A stretch of DNA of 64,000 nucleotides from WTKG01 sp963735005 (lineage in GTDB: Bacteria > Actinomycetota > Actinomycetes > Actinomycetales > Demequinaceae): positions 62,001-126,000 of the forward strand of contig CAVTJA010000006.1 in the NCBI GenBank assembly GCA_963735005.1, in the 5' to 3' direction. This document shows, piece after piece, positions 35,601 through 43,143 of this stretch (position 1 is its first letter; every line of letters begins with the position of its first letter). Both the position numbers and the translations under genes were made by a program. The notes beneath the pieces were generated by a model. It saw only the letters and a list, made by a program, of their open reading frames with translations, had not been told where the DNA came from and searched no databases.

Positions 35601-36215
35601 GTCCTCGAACACCCGTTTCTCGATCTCGATGCCGTGGTCCATGAGTTCGACGTAATAGTTCTCGCGCCCGAAGATGTCCTGAAACTCCGCCGCAGCCTTG
35701 ACCGCCGCGTCGTACTGCCCCAGCCTGAGCCGGGTCTGCACCTCGCCGGACGGGCAACCAGTAGTTGCGACGAGGCCGGTCGCGTAGTTCTGGAGCATCT
35801 CGCGGTCCATGCGCGGTTTGTAGAAATGCCCCTCGAGGCTCGCGAGGCTGGACATCCTGAACAGGTTGTGGAGGCCCTGGTTGTCGCGCGCCCACATGGT
35901 GGCGTGGGTGTACGCGCCGCCCGCGCTGACGTCGTCGGCAACCTGGCTCTGGTCGCCCCAACGGACGCGGGTGCGGTCGGCGCGCGCCGTGCCCGGCGTC
36001 AGGTACGCCTCGACGCCGATGATGGGCTTGATTCCCGCGGCGCGTGCCTTTGACCAGAAGTCGTAGGCACCGAACACGTAGCCGTGGTCGGTGGTCGCCA
36101 TCGCCTTCTGGCCCAGCCTGTTTGCCTCCTCGAAAAGGTCGTCCAGGCGGGCCGCGCCGTCCAGCATGGAGTACTCCGTGTGCACATGGAGGTGAACAAA
36201 ATCGGAGCCCGGCAT
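32694..36215 (-). CDS. dnaE: DNA polymerase III alpha subunit
   Basis: A 1173-residue replicative polymerase. Residues 1-280 form the PHP domain (HLHVHTEYSMLDGAAR, ATTDHGYVFGAY). The polymerase palm carries PDFDIDFDERRRGEV with its catalytic aspartates, and the fingers and beta-binding region follow (GPGRGSGAGSMAAY, FNKAHTAAYGVLSFWTGYLK). The last third has the OB fold and tau-binding tail. The size fits DnaE1-type replicases, not the error-prone DnaE2. The frame is intact for all 3.5 kb. Confidence 0.97.
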   Translation of the reverse strand: MPGSDFVHLHVHTEYSMLDGAARLDDLFEEANRLGQKAMATTDHGYVFGAYDFWSKARAAGIKPIIGVEAYLTPGTARADRTRVRWGDQSQVADDVSAGGAYTHATMWARDNQGLHNLFRMSSLASLEGHFYKPRMDREMLQNYATGLVATTGCPSGEVQTRLRLGQYDAAVKAAAEFQDIFGRENYYVELMDHGIEIEKRVFEDLIKISKEIGAPLLATNDLHYTREADSHAHEALLCVQSGKTLADADRFKFDGSSYYVKSSEDMRRQWAEFPEACDNTLLIAEQCDVTFDTSADYMPRFACPPGEDEHSWFIKEVQRGLHERWPDGIPADVQERANFEIEVITSKGYAGYFLVVADFVKWSKDNGIRVGPGRGSGAGSMAAYAMRITDLDPIRHGLYFERFLNPERESKPDFDIDFDERRRGEVIRYVTEKYGDDKVAQIVTYGTIKAKQALKDAARVLGKPYALGETLTKAYPEPVQGRDLSLTKVFDEKDERFGEGQDFRQLLETEPDAKETVELALGLENLKRQWGVHAAGVIMSDTPLQDIIPIMRREQDGAIITQFDYPTCEALGLIKMDFLGLRTLTLLDDALDNIVANGKEPVVLEHLPLEDAKTFELLGKGDTLGVFQLDGVAMRQLLRQLRPDSFEDISAVLALYRPGPMGVNSHTNYALRKNGQQAVEPIHPELEEPLREVLDVTYGLIVYQEQVQRVAQVVAGYTLGAADNLRRAMGKKKKEVLDQEFEPFSAGMRERGYSEAAIKALWDTLVPFADYAFNKAHTAAYGVLSFWTGYLKAHYPTEFMAALLTSMQSDKDKSAIYLAECRRMGTTVLPPDVNQSGAHFRAVGDDIRFGLTAVRNVGSNVVAEIVKAREAKGAFTSFQDFLDKVPAAVCNKRTIDSLVKAGAFDSLGHTRRALNSIHEQAVDSVVGVKRQEATGQFDLFGGDVELGGGVSVVVPDIPEWDKKTLLAFERDMLGLYVSDHPLSGLEHALRSQATHQVLTATPANGVREGDHVTFAGLLTRVDRRIAKSGNAYGIVVIEDMTGETEVSFFGRTYDKFARDLAEDAVIAIKARARERGEGSLQFSAVDVFVPNLNVEDTSPLAITLPALRVTPPVVDQVKEILAAHPGTIEVRMVLTGQEKPLTMRLGDEFRVTRSSALYGDLKAAFGPSCLAG

Positions 36216-36236
36216 GGACTCGATTCTAGGCGCGGC

Positions 36237-36749
36237 TTAGCTCGCGACTCGCTCCGCTCCGAGCGCGCCGCGCAAGTTGTTCGCGAGAACTTCCTTGAAG
36301 GCGTCGCGGTGCCATATCCCCTCGTCAAGGTAGGGCTCGCCGTGGACCGTGTAGCCGAGCTTCTCGTAGAACGGGATCGCCTGTTCCTGCGCGCTCAGCT
36401 CGACCCGAACCTCGCCGTTGTGGCCGTACATCTCGAGCGCCGCAGACTCCAGAAAGTCCATGATCATCCGTCCGACTCCGCCGGATCGCGCCGCGCGCGC
36501 CACTGCCACGCGGCCAATGTGGGGGTTGCCCGCATCACCGTCGTCGGTCACCGCCGGCGCTAGCAGCCTGCCCGCGCCCACGCATGCCGGACCGTCGTAC
36601 ACGACGCAGTGCAACGTCGACGCATCCTGGTCTAGTCGATCCTGCTCTCCCTCGACGGACACCCCCTGCTCACCCACGAAAACCTCGTGACGCACCGCCA
36701 TCGCATCGGCCCACTGATCTGGTGCCATCACCGGCAGGACTTGGCGCAT
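36237..36749 (-). CDS. GNAT-family N-acetyltransferase
   Basis: A 170-residue acetyltransferase with the acetyl-CoA-binding loop GRVAVARAARSGGVGRMIM at about residues 78-97 and the ElaA-like start AVRHEVFVGEQGVSVEGEQD. FYEKLGYTVHGEPYLDEG near the end is typical of the family. The substrate is unknown. It lies 21 bp after dnaE in the same direction. Confidence 0.85.
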   Translation of the reverse strand: MRQVLPVMAPDQWADAMAVRHEVFVGEQGVSVEGEQDRLDQDASTLHCVVYDGPACVGAGRLLAPAVTDDGDAGNPHIGRVAVARAARSGGVGRMIMDFLESAALEMYGHNGEVRVELSAQEQAIPFYEKLGYTVHGEPYLDEGIWHRDAFKEVLANNLRGALGAERVAS

Positions 36750-36788
36750 GGGCTCAGGTTGTCAGCCTGCCCCGGCGTGGCGCAAGTA

Positions 36789-37706
36789 CTAGCCGCGAAG
36801 AATCGTGAGGGCCGCCGCGAGGTCGTCCGGGTAGTCGCTCGACACCTCGAGCCGCTCCCCCGTCGCCGGGTGCGTAAACGACAGCCGGACGGCGTGCAGC
36901 CACTGGCGCGTGAGGCCCGCACGCTTGGCGAGCGATGGGTCGGCGCCGTAGGTGATGTCGCCCACGAGCGGGTGGCGCAGCGCGGCCATGTGCACCCTGA
37001 TCTGGTGCGTGCGCCCCGTCTCGAGGTTGATCTCGAGCAGCGAGGCTGCGGGCATCATCTCGAGCACCTCGTAGTGGGTGATGGAGGGCTTGCCGTCGGA
37101 CGTGACGGCGAAGCGGTAGTCCGCGTGCGGGTGGCGCCCGATGGGCGCGTCTACCGTGCCGGAGGTGGGATCCGGGTGCCCCTGTGCGACCGCGTGATAC
37201 GTCTTGTCCACCTCACGGTTGCGAAACGCCTCCTTGAGGGCGCTGTACGCGAGATCCGTCTTCGCGACGGCCATCAGGCCCGAGGTGCCCACGTCCAGCC
37301 GGTGGACGATGCCCTCGCGCTCGGAGGGGCCCGCGGACGCGAGGATTACACCCGCGGCGGTCAGTTGGCCAGGAACCGTGGGCCCGGACCACCCTGGAGA
37401 TGGGTGCGCGGCAACGCCGACGGGCTTGTCGACAATGATGACGTGCTCGTCCTCGTAGACCACCGGGATGCCGCCGTCGAGCTTCTCCTCGGGCGCGCGC
37501 TCAGCGTCACCCGGGATGGTGACGTCGAGGAGGCCCTCGGTCATGCGGTCTGACTTGCCGATCACGACCCCGTCAAGTTGGGCCAGGCCCTCGGTAAGGA
37601 GTGCGACTACCTTGGTGCGGCTGAGGCCAAGGAGCCGGGACAGCGCGGCGTCTGCGCGTTCGCCCACAAGCCCCTCAGGGACCGGCAAGCGCCGCGTCTC
37701 GGTCAC
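36789..37706 (-). CDS. rluD: RluA-family 23S rRNA pseudouridine synthase (RluD-like)
   Basis: A 305-residue protein: an S4 RNA-binding domain (residues 15-75: ADAALSRLLGLSRTKVVALL) and a pseudouridine synthase domain with catalytic Asp in VHRLDVGTSGLMAVAK, plus GRTHQIRVHMAAL. RluD targets 23S rRNA helix 69, but close relatives differ, so exact specificity is inference. It overlaps lspA by four bases, the usual lspA-rluD pairing. Confidence 0.9.
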   Translation of the reverse strand: MTETRRLPVPEGLVGERADAALSRLLGLSRTKVVALLTEGLAQLDGVVIGKSDRMTEGLLDVTIPGDAERAPEEKLDGGIPVVYEDEHVIIVDKPVGVAAHPSPGWSGPTVPGQLTAAGVILASAGPSEREGIVHRLDVGTSGLMAVAKTDLAYSALKEAFRNREVDKTYHAVAQGHPDPTSGTVDAPIGRHPHADYRFAVTSDGKPSITHYEVLEMMPAASLLEINLETGRTHQIRVHMAALRHPLVGDITYGADPSLAKRAGLTRQWLHAVRLSFTHPATGERLEVSSDYPDDLAAALTILRG

Positions 37707-38251
37707 GACGACGCTTTCTTGTCCTCATCGGGCACGGGCACGGGCGCCGGTGCTGGGTCGCGAGGTGTCATCAGCGGGCGGCCGGACCACGACACCAGGA
37801 TGGCCACCGTGGCAGCGCCGACGATAGCGATGTCTGCCACATTCCCCACGAAGAAGTCGCCGTACTTGATCATGTCGACGACCCTCCCGCTGCCCCAACC
37901 GCCGTCGCGGAGGAGACGGTCGGCGAGGTTGCCAATGGCGCCGCCGAGGGCGGCGCCGAACAGCACCATCGCGAGAGTGTTGGCGGCGCGGCGGTGGTAG
38001 TACACAAGCGCGGCGGTCACGGCGAGCATGATCAGCGTCACGACCCAGGTGCGGTCCTCAAGCAGGGACAGCGCCGCCCCAGCATTGTGGGTGAGGCGCA
38101 GCGTCAGCCAGTCGCCGATGATGTGAACCTCGCGGGTGTAGCCAAGCGAGGAAATGCTCCACCACTTCACCGCCTGGTCCAGCGCCACGACCCCGGCCGC
38201 GACCAGCCAGACCGTGGGCCGGACTAGCGGCGCTCTTCGCGCTGCTTGCAC
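37703..38251 (-). CDS. lspA: Lipoprotein signal peptidase
   Basis: A 182-residue membrane aspartyl protease that cleaves signal peptides from prolipoproteins, here relevant to the two lipoprotein proteases in the window. It has four spans and the catalytic aspartates in GNLADRLL and NVADIAI. The GTG at 38251 is the only in-frame start that keeps the first span intact, so lspA overlaps the TraR-like gene by 28 bp. A Pro/Ala-rich tail of about 30 residues ends the protein. Confidence 0.92.
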   Translation of the reverse strand: MQAARRAPLVRPTVWLVAAGVVALDQAVKWWSISSLGYTREVHIIGDWLTLRLTHNAGAALSLLEDRTWVVTLIMLAVTAALVYYHRRAANTLAMVLFGAALGGAIGNLADRLLRDGGWGSGRVVDMIKYGDFFVGNVADIAIVGAATVAILVSWSGRPLMTPRDPAPAPVPVPDEDKKASS

Positions 38252-38676
38252 GTCACGCAGTGGGTCGCACGCGGGAAGGCCATCAGGCGGGCCTTGCCGA
38301 TGCCCTGGTTGCACACGACGCAGGCGCCGTAGTGGTGCTGTTGGATGCGGCGCAGCGCGTCGACGCTCTGTTCGAGCATCTCGCGGGTGTTGTTGACGAT
38401 CGACATCTCCTGCTCGCGCTCGAGCGCGGTGGACCCAGCGTCGGCCTGGTCGTCGCCAGCGCCCTCCGACGTGTGGAGGAGGTCGTCGAGCTCGATTTCG
38501 TTGTCGTGCATCTCGGCGACGAGGCGCTCGACGTCGGAGTTGAGGGTCTTGACGATGGCGCGAAGTTCCGCGACTTTCCATGCGTCGTCGCCGTCGCGTA
38601 CCGGCATCGACTTAGTGTCGCTTGCCTTGAGGGCTGCAGAGTCAACCACGACGATCGTGACGTCAGGGCTCGTCAT
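38224..38676 (-). CDS. TraR/DksA-type zinc finger protein
   Basis: A 150-residue protein with a helical coil (VERLVAEMHDNEIELDDLL) and a C-terminal C4 zinc finger: CVVC, then CVTC 22 residues later. Such proteins in actinobacteria enter the RNA polymerase secondary channel or act as DksA-like regulators; this is inference. The ATG at 38676 has GGAAG five bases upstream. It overlaps lspA. Confidence 0.85.
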   Translation of the reverse strand: MTSPDVTIVVVDSAALKASDTKSMPVRDGDDAWKVAELRAIVKTLNSDVERLVAEMHDNEIELDDLLHTSEGAGDDQADAGSTALEREQEMSIVNNTREMLEQSVDALRRIQQHHYGACVVCNQGIGKARLMAFPRATHCVTCKQREERR

Positions 38677-38736
38677 TCCACTTCCTTTTCTTAGGACAGC
38701 GACAGTAGTCGCGTTCTGGCGCGTTGGCAACGCGAG

Positions 38737-39294
38737 TTAGATGGACGGCGCCGAGTTCGGCATACGGTCCTTGCCAGCTCCGTGGTCGAGATCGCCGAGC
38801 AGGTTCTCGAGGTAGGTCTTGAGCCGCGCGCGGTAATCGCGCTCGAAGCGGCGAAGGTCGTCGATGCGGCGCTCAAGGTCGGCACGGTCGGCGCCAAGCG
38901 TCTGAAGCCGGTCTGCGGCGTCGCGCTCGGCACGCGCGCGGATGCGGTCGGCCTCGGACTTCGCGTCGAAGACGATACGTTCCTTCTCTTCTTCGCCGGA
39001 ACGCACGTAGTCGTCGTGCAACTTCTGAGCCATGGCAAGCATTGAGGACGGCGACGGCGGGTTGATGGTGTCCGTCGCCGCCTGTAGCAGTTCACTCGCG
39101 GGCCGGTCCACAGCCCCGCGCGGTGCGGCGGAGTCGAGCTCCGCCCGGAGACGGTCGCGTTCAGCGGTGAGGTCGCTGATCGTGTTGGCAACCTCATCCA
39201 GGAAATCGTCAACCTCGTCCTGGTCAAAGCCCTCACGGTACTTCGTTTTCGAGAACTGCTTATTCAGCACGTCCTCGGCCGTGAGCAATGCCAT
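38737..39294 (-). CDS. divIVA: DivIVA domain-containing protein (Wag31-like)
   Basis: A 185-residue polar-growth and division protein. The N-terminal DivIVA signature is intact (KYREGFDQDEVDDFLDEVA), with a long coiled coil after it (RARAERDAADRLQTLGADRA). In actinobacteria it marks poles and recruits cell-wall enzymes. It sits downstream of sepF-yggT, the standard order. A possible -10 box (TATAGT) lies at 39352-39357 on the minus strand, but no good -35 was found. Confidence 0.93.
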   Translation of the reverse strand: MALLTAEDVLNKQFSKTKYREGFDQDEVDDFLDEVANTISDLTAERDRLRAELDSAAPRGAVDRPASELLQAATDTINPPSPSSMLAMAQKLHDDYVRSGEEEKERIVFDAKSEADRIRARAERDAADRLQTLGADRADLERRIDDLRRFERDYRARLKTYLENLLGDLDHGAGKDRMPNSAPSI

Positions 39295-39395
39295 GATGCG
39301 TTCCGTCCTTTACTGCTCGTGCCCTGCTCGAGGCTCTCCCCCGGGCATCCAACTATACCTATCGGCAGGACCTCACAGAGGTATAAGCGTCAACC

Positions 39396-39686
39396 CTAAG
39401 TTTGGATGAGGTCCAACGCGCCATAGACGATCCACACCAGCACCATCAGGATGAGTAGGGACAGGTCGATTTGGACCGCCCCGGCCTTGATGGGCGGCAC
39501 GACGGAGCGCACCGCGCGCACGGGAGGGTCCGTCACCGTCAGCACGAACTCGATGAACACGAGCCCAAATCCGCGCGGCTTGACCTCGGGCGAATACGTT
39601 TGCACGACGTTAAACACAAGCCTTGACAGCAGGGTCAACCAATAGAGCACGAGCAGGAACTGAAGTGCCCCGACAGCCGTCTGCAT
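39396..39686 (-). CDS. YggT family membrane protein
   Basis: A 96-residue protein with two membrane spans and the family region FVLTVTDPPVRAVRSVVPP between them. YggT proteins are found beside sepF in many bacteria and are linked to division and osmotic stress, mostly by context. The gap to sepF is 6 bp, so the two are co-transcribed. Confidence 0.9.
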   Translation of the reverse strand: MQTAVGALQFLLVLYWLTLLSRLVFNVVQTYSPEVKPRGFGLVFIEFVLTVTDPPVRAVRSVVPPIKAGAVQIDLSLLILMVLVWIVYGALDLIQT

Positions 39687-39692
39687 CCGCGG

Positions 39693-40115
39693 CTACCCGT
39701 GGTTGTAGAAGCCAGCCTCCGCGGGCGCCGGCTCGGCGTCGAATCCAATCTCGACGTGCGCTGGCGACAGCAGGAACACGGACGTGGTCACGCGCTCGAT
39801 GCTGCCCTGAAGGCCAAAGCTGATACCGGCAGCGAAGTCAACAAGGCGCTTGGCCTCGGCGTCGTCCATCTCCGTGAGGTTCATGATGACGGGCACGCCC
39901 TGGCGGAACGCCTCGCCGATCACGCGCGCGTCGCTGTATGCGCGCGGCTTCACGGTTTGGATGCGACGGAGCTCGGCGCCTGCGGCGGACGGGCGCGCGC
40001 CCGACACATCGTGCAGCTGAGTCACGGGCGCAAGACCCTCGTCGCCGTACTCGTCGACGTCGTATTCGTCTGCGCTGAAGCCCAGGTACACCATCGCCTT
40101 GTGCAGAGCACTCAT
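39693..40115 (-). CDS. sepF: Cell division protein SepF
   Basis: A 140-residue protein with an acidic linker (SADEYDVDEYGDEGL) and the SepF core (RVIGEAFRQGVPVIMNLTEM, ISFGLQGSIERVTTSVFLLSP). SepF bundles FtsZ and anchors it to the membrane; in actinobacteria it is essential as the main membrane anchor. The starting residues (MSALHKAMVYLGF) form the amphipathic membrane helix. The pgeF gene lies 102 bp upstream in the division block. Confidence 0.94.
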   Translation of the reverse strand: MSALHKAMVYLGFSADEYDVDEYGDEGLAPVTQLHDVSGARPSAAGAELRRIQTVKPRAYSDARVIGEAFRQGVPVIMNLTEMDDAEAKRLVDFAAGISFGLQGSIERVTTSVFLLSPAHVEIGFDAEPAPAEAGFYNHG

Positions 40116-40217
40116 GGCAATCTCCCGATGGTCGTGGTTGTCACATCTGTCACACCACGGTAGGCGGTAGAAGGCCTCTCGGCCGGGAACGACACGCCCG
40201 GGCGAGTCGGGTCTCGC

Positions 40218-40925
40218 CTACTCCCCGGTGCAAAGAATCACGCCTGCGCCACGCCCGGTGACACCGTCGCGACGATGCGAAAACAACGCGGGGTTCTCGC
40301 GCGTGCACCGGCTGTCGTGCGCGACGACCTCAACGCCGTCTGCCTCAAGCTGGGCTGCCGCGCCGGCGCGCAAGTCGAGCGCGGGCGTGTCCCACGACGT
40401 CGTGCTACGCGTCTGCGGGACTTCCGCGGCGACGGCGTCCTGCATCTCCTGAGGCACCTCGTAGCACGCGCCGCAGATGGCGGGGCCGATCGCCGCCGTC
40501 ATCGTCTCGGGTCGCGCGCCGAGGCGCGCGAGCGACCGAAGCGTCGCCGGAACGATGCCAAGTTGCAGGCCCTCGCGGCCGGCGTGGATGGCCGCAACCG
40601 CGCCCGTTGTGGCGTCGTGGATCAGGATCGGCACGCAGTCTGCCACGAGCACCCCGACTGCGAGACCGGGCGTGACCGTCACCAGCGCGTCGGCCTCGGG
40701 CCGGGCGTCGGCGTGTTCAATGACAGCGGGCGTGGCCGAGTGGAACTGCGACATGTAGGCAATGGGCGCGTCGAGGCGCCTGCGCAGCTCCGCGCGGTTG
40801 GCCTCGACGTCCGTTGCCTCGTCACCCACGTGAAGGGCGAGGTTCATGGAGTCGTACGGCGCTTGGCTGCGCCCACCCTTGCGAGTGGTGAAGAACGCGG
40901 GGACCGGGAGCCCTGCGTCGCGCAT
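40218..40925 (-). CDS. pgeF: PgeF/laccase-domain protein
   Basis: A 235-residue protein of the multicopper-oxidase-like (DUF152) family, now assigned to peptidoglycan editing and purine nucleoside cleavage in different hosts. The metal-binding residues appear in LVADCVPILIHDAT, AAIHAGREGLQLG and IGPAICGACYEV. It lies between ftsZ and sepF, the usual place, 6 bp after ftsZ. Confidence 0.93.
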   Translation of the reverse strand: MRDAGLPVPAFFTTRKGGRSQAPYDSMNLALHVGDEATDVEANRAELRRRLDAPIAYMSQFHSATPAVIEHADARPEADALVTVTPGLAVGVLVADCVPILIHDATTGAVAAIHAGREGLQLGIVPATLRSLARLGARPETMTAAIGPAICGACYEVPQEMQDAVAAEVPQTRSTTSWDTPALDLRAGAAAQLEADGVEVVAHDSRCTRENPALFSHRRDGVTGRGAGVILCTGE

Positions 40926-40931
40926 GTCCCG

Positions 40932-42074
40932 CTACTTGAGGAAGTCCGGCACGTCCAGCGAGTCGTCGCTGGGCATATCGAAGACGTCCGTGTCGTCGGG
41001 AGCCCCGACCGTCGCGTGGACGGGCTGAGGCAACGGAGAGTCGTCCGGGTCCATGGCCGTGGCGTGGGGCGCGGGAACCGCGCCATCCACCGTGCCGAGC
41101 GCGCCGGGGTGACGGCGAACGGGAGGCGAGCCGCCGTCGAAGCCCGCCGCGATGACCGTGATCCGGATCTCGTCGCCGAGCGCGTCGTCGATAACCGTTC
41201 CGAAGATGATGTTGGCCTCCGGGTGGACGGCCTCGCGCACGAGCTTCGCCGCGGTCTCCACCTCCTTGATGCCAAGGTTGGAGCCACCCGCCACGCTCAG
41301 CAGGACGCCGTGGGCGCCCTCGATGCTCGCCTCAAGCAGCGGGGACGAGATCGCGGCCTCCGCGGCCTTGATAGCCCGGCCCTCACCCTGGGCGCTGCTG
41401 ACGCCCATGAGTGCCGTGCCCGCGCCCTGCATGACGCTACGGACGTCGTTGAAGTCAACGTTGATGAGCCCTGGCGTGGTGATCAGGTCCGTGATGCCCT
41501 GGACGCCGCCCTGCAACACCTGGTCTGCGGCCGCGAAGGCGCCAAGTACGCTGAGCTGCTTGTCTGCGATGTCGAGGAGGCGGTCGTTCGGGATGACGAT
41601 GAGTGTGTCGACCTGGCTGCGAAGCGCCTCGATGCCCACTTCGGCCTGGTCCGCGCGCCGGCGGCCCTCGAACGAGAACGGCTTGGTGACGACGCCTACG
41701 GTGAGGGCGCCGAGCGAGCGTGCGATCTTGGCCACGACGGGCGCGCCGCCGGTGCCGGTGCCGCCGCCCTCGCCAGCGGTCACGAAGACCATGTCGGCGC
41801 CCTTGAGCGCCTCCGCGATCTCCTCCTGGTGGTCCTCGGCTGCGTTGCGGCCGACCTCCGGGTCTGCTCCTGCGCCGAGGCCGCGCGTGAGGTCACGCCC
41901 GATGTCGAGTTTGACGTCCGCGTCGGACATGAGCAGCGCCTGGGCGTCCGTGTTGATCGCGATGAACTCTGCACCGCGCAGGCCGACGTCGATCATGCGG
42001 TTGACGGCGTTGACGCCGCCTCCGCCCACGCCGACGACCTTGATGGCCGTGATGTAGTTCTGCGATGAAGCCAC
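40932..42074 (-). CDS. ftsZ: Cell division protein FtsZ
   Basis: A 380-residue tubulin-like GTPase that forms the Z ring. Motifs: GVGGGGVNAVNRM, the GTP-binding GEGGGTGTGGAPVVAKIA, and the T7 loop LINVDFNDVRS. The C-terminal peptide DSLDVPDFLK contacts SepF and FtsW. The GTG at 42074 has AGGAAAGGG about six bases upstream. A 121-bp gap to ftsQ, the longest in the cluster besides that before mraZ, is where actinobacterial ftsZ promoters commonly lie; no clear box was identified. Confidence 0.97.
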   Translation of the reverse strand: MASSQNYITAIKVVGVGGGGVNAVNRMIDVGLRGAEFIAINTDAQALLMSDADVKLDIGRDLTRGLGAGADPEVGRNAAEDHQEEIAEALKGADMVFVTAGEGGGTGTGGAPVVAKIARSLGALTVGVVTKPFSFEGRRRADQAEVGIEALRSQVDTLIVIPNDRLLDIADKQLSVLGAFAAADQVLQGGVQGITDLITTPGLINVDFNDVRSVMQGAGTALMGVSSAQGEGRAIKAAEAAISSPLLEASIEGAHGVLLSVAGGSNLGIKEVETAAKLVREAVHPEANIIFGTVIDDALGDEIRITVIAAGFDGGSPPVRRHPGALGTVDGAVPAPHATAMDPDDSPLPQPVHATVGAPDDTDVFDMPSDDSLDVPDFLK

Positions 42075-42195
42075 TACTCGCCCTTTCCTCGGGCCGCCAC
42101 TGCGACGGCCTCAACGGGTCTTCTCACGGCAACCGTAAGGTTTGCCGGGGCAGGAACCGCGGACCGGCGCGCGTGTCGCGGAAAAACGCCGATAA

Positions 42196-43143
42196 CTACT
42201 CCGACGGCGCGTCGACCACTATGGGAAGCTCCGGTGCGGACACATCGATGCGGGCCGCGCTGTCTGCGGTACCGGAGTCGAGCAACAGCAACAGCACCTG
42301 GGACTTGAGCGCGGTGTCCGCGGCGCTCCCCCACGTCACGGTCAGGCCGTCGCGCAGGTCAAATTCCACAGAGTCAACGCTCGCGGCGCGGATCCCCTGC
42401 ACCTGGCTCGCGAGCTCGCTTGGCAGCGCCGCGACCACGCCAAGCACTGCGTCGAGCGTGCGCGCGTTCCCCTCGCCGACGGGGATGATCACGACGGGCA
42501 GGTCGCCCGGAGCCTTAGCGACGGTGCGCAACGCCCCGCCGTCCGCGTCCACGAGAACAAAGCCCTCGCCTGGGGACGGCACGGCGGCTACGGCCACTTT
42601 CTCGTACACGGTGAGCGCGAGGCCGTGCGGCCACACCCTAGTGACGTCCACGGAGCGGACGCCGGGGACCGCCAGGGTCGCGTCCTCGATGGCGGACACG
42701 TCCAGCCGCGTGAGACGCTCGCCTGCGAACGGCTCGACCGCAGCGCGCACGGCCGCGGCATCGACCACCTGAGCGCCGCCATCGCCGGGCACGCGCGCCT
42801 CGAGCGTGATGGCGATCTTGTCGGCGCTCACCACGAACAGTGGCGAGCCGAACGCGACCCACGCGAGCGCGCCGATGACCGCGACCACGAGCCACACCCG
42901 CGCGGCCCTGCGGGACCTGCGCACGGCTTCCGCGGTGCGGCGCTCGGCGAGCCGTTCCTGCATACGCGTCGACACCTGCGGCGACGCGGCTGTCGCGCGT
43001 AGGGGTGCGGACGCGGCGGCGGGCGTCGCGGGGCGCTGTCGGGGTTGAGCGGGCGCCGCGCGCGTGGGCTCGGGTGGCCGGGCGGGGGCGGCGGGACGAC
43101 GCGGCGCATTCGGGCGGCCGGCGGGCGCCGGCGGCCTAGCCAT
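42196..43143 (-). CDS. ftsQ: Cell division protein FtsQ
   Basis: A 315-residue bitopic divisome protein: a Pro/Ala-rich cytoplasmic tail of about 85 residues, one membrane span (VWLVVAVIGALAWVAFGSPL), then the POTRA domain (VVSADKIAITLEARV, FAGERLTRLDVSAIED) and beta domain. The start overlaps murC by 8 bp (ATG at 43143). FtsQ links early and late divisome proteins. Confidence 0.93.
   Translation of the reverse strand: MARPPAPAGRPNAPRRPAAPARPPEPTRAAPAQPRQRPATPAAASAPLRATAASPQVSTRMQERLAERRTAEAVRRSRRAARVWLVVAVIGALAWVAFGSPLFVVSADKIAITLEARVPGDGGAQVVDAAAVRAAVEPFAGERLTRLDVSAIEDATLAVPGVRSVDVTRVWPHGLALTVYEKVAVAAVPSPGEGFVLVDADGGALRTVAKAPGDLPVVIIPVGEGNARTLDAVLGVVAALPSELASQVQGIRAASVDSVEFDLRDGLTVTWGSAADTALKSQVLLLLLDSGTADSAARIDVSAPELPIVVDAPSE

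Noticed and set aside
32694..36215. Error-prone DnaE2 assignment
   Set aside because: Length, the PHP domain and the lack of imuA/imuB neighbours favour the replicative enzyme.
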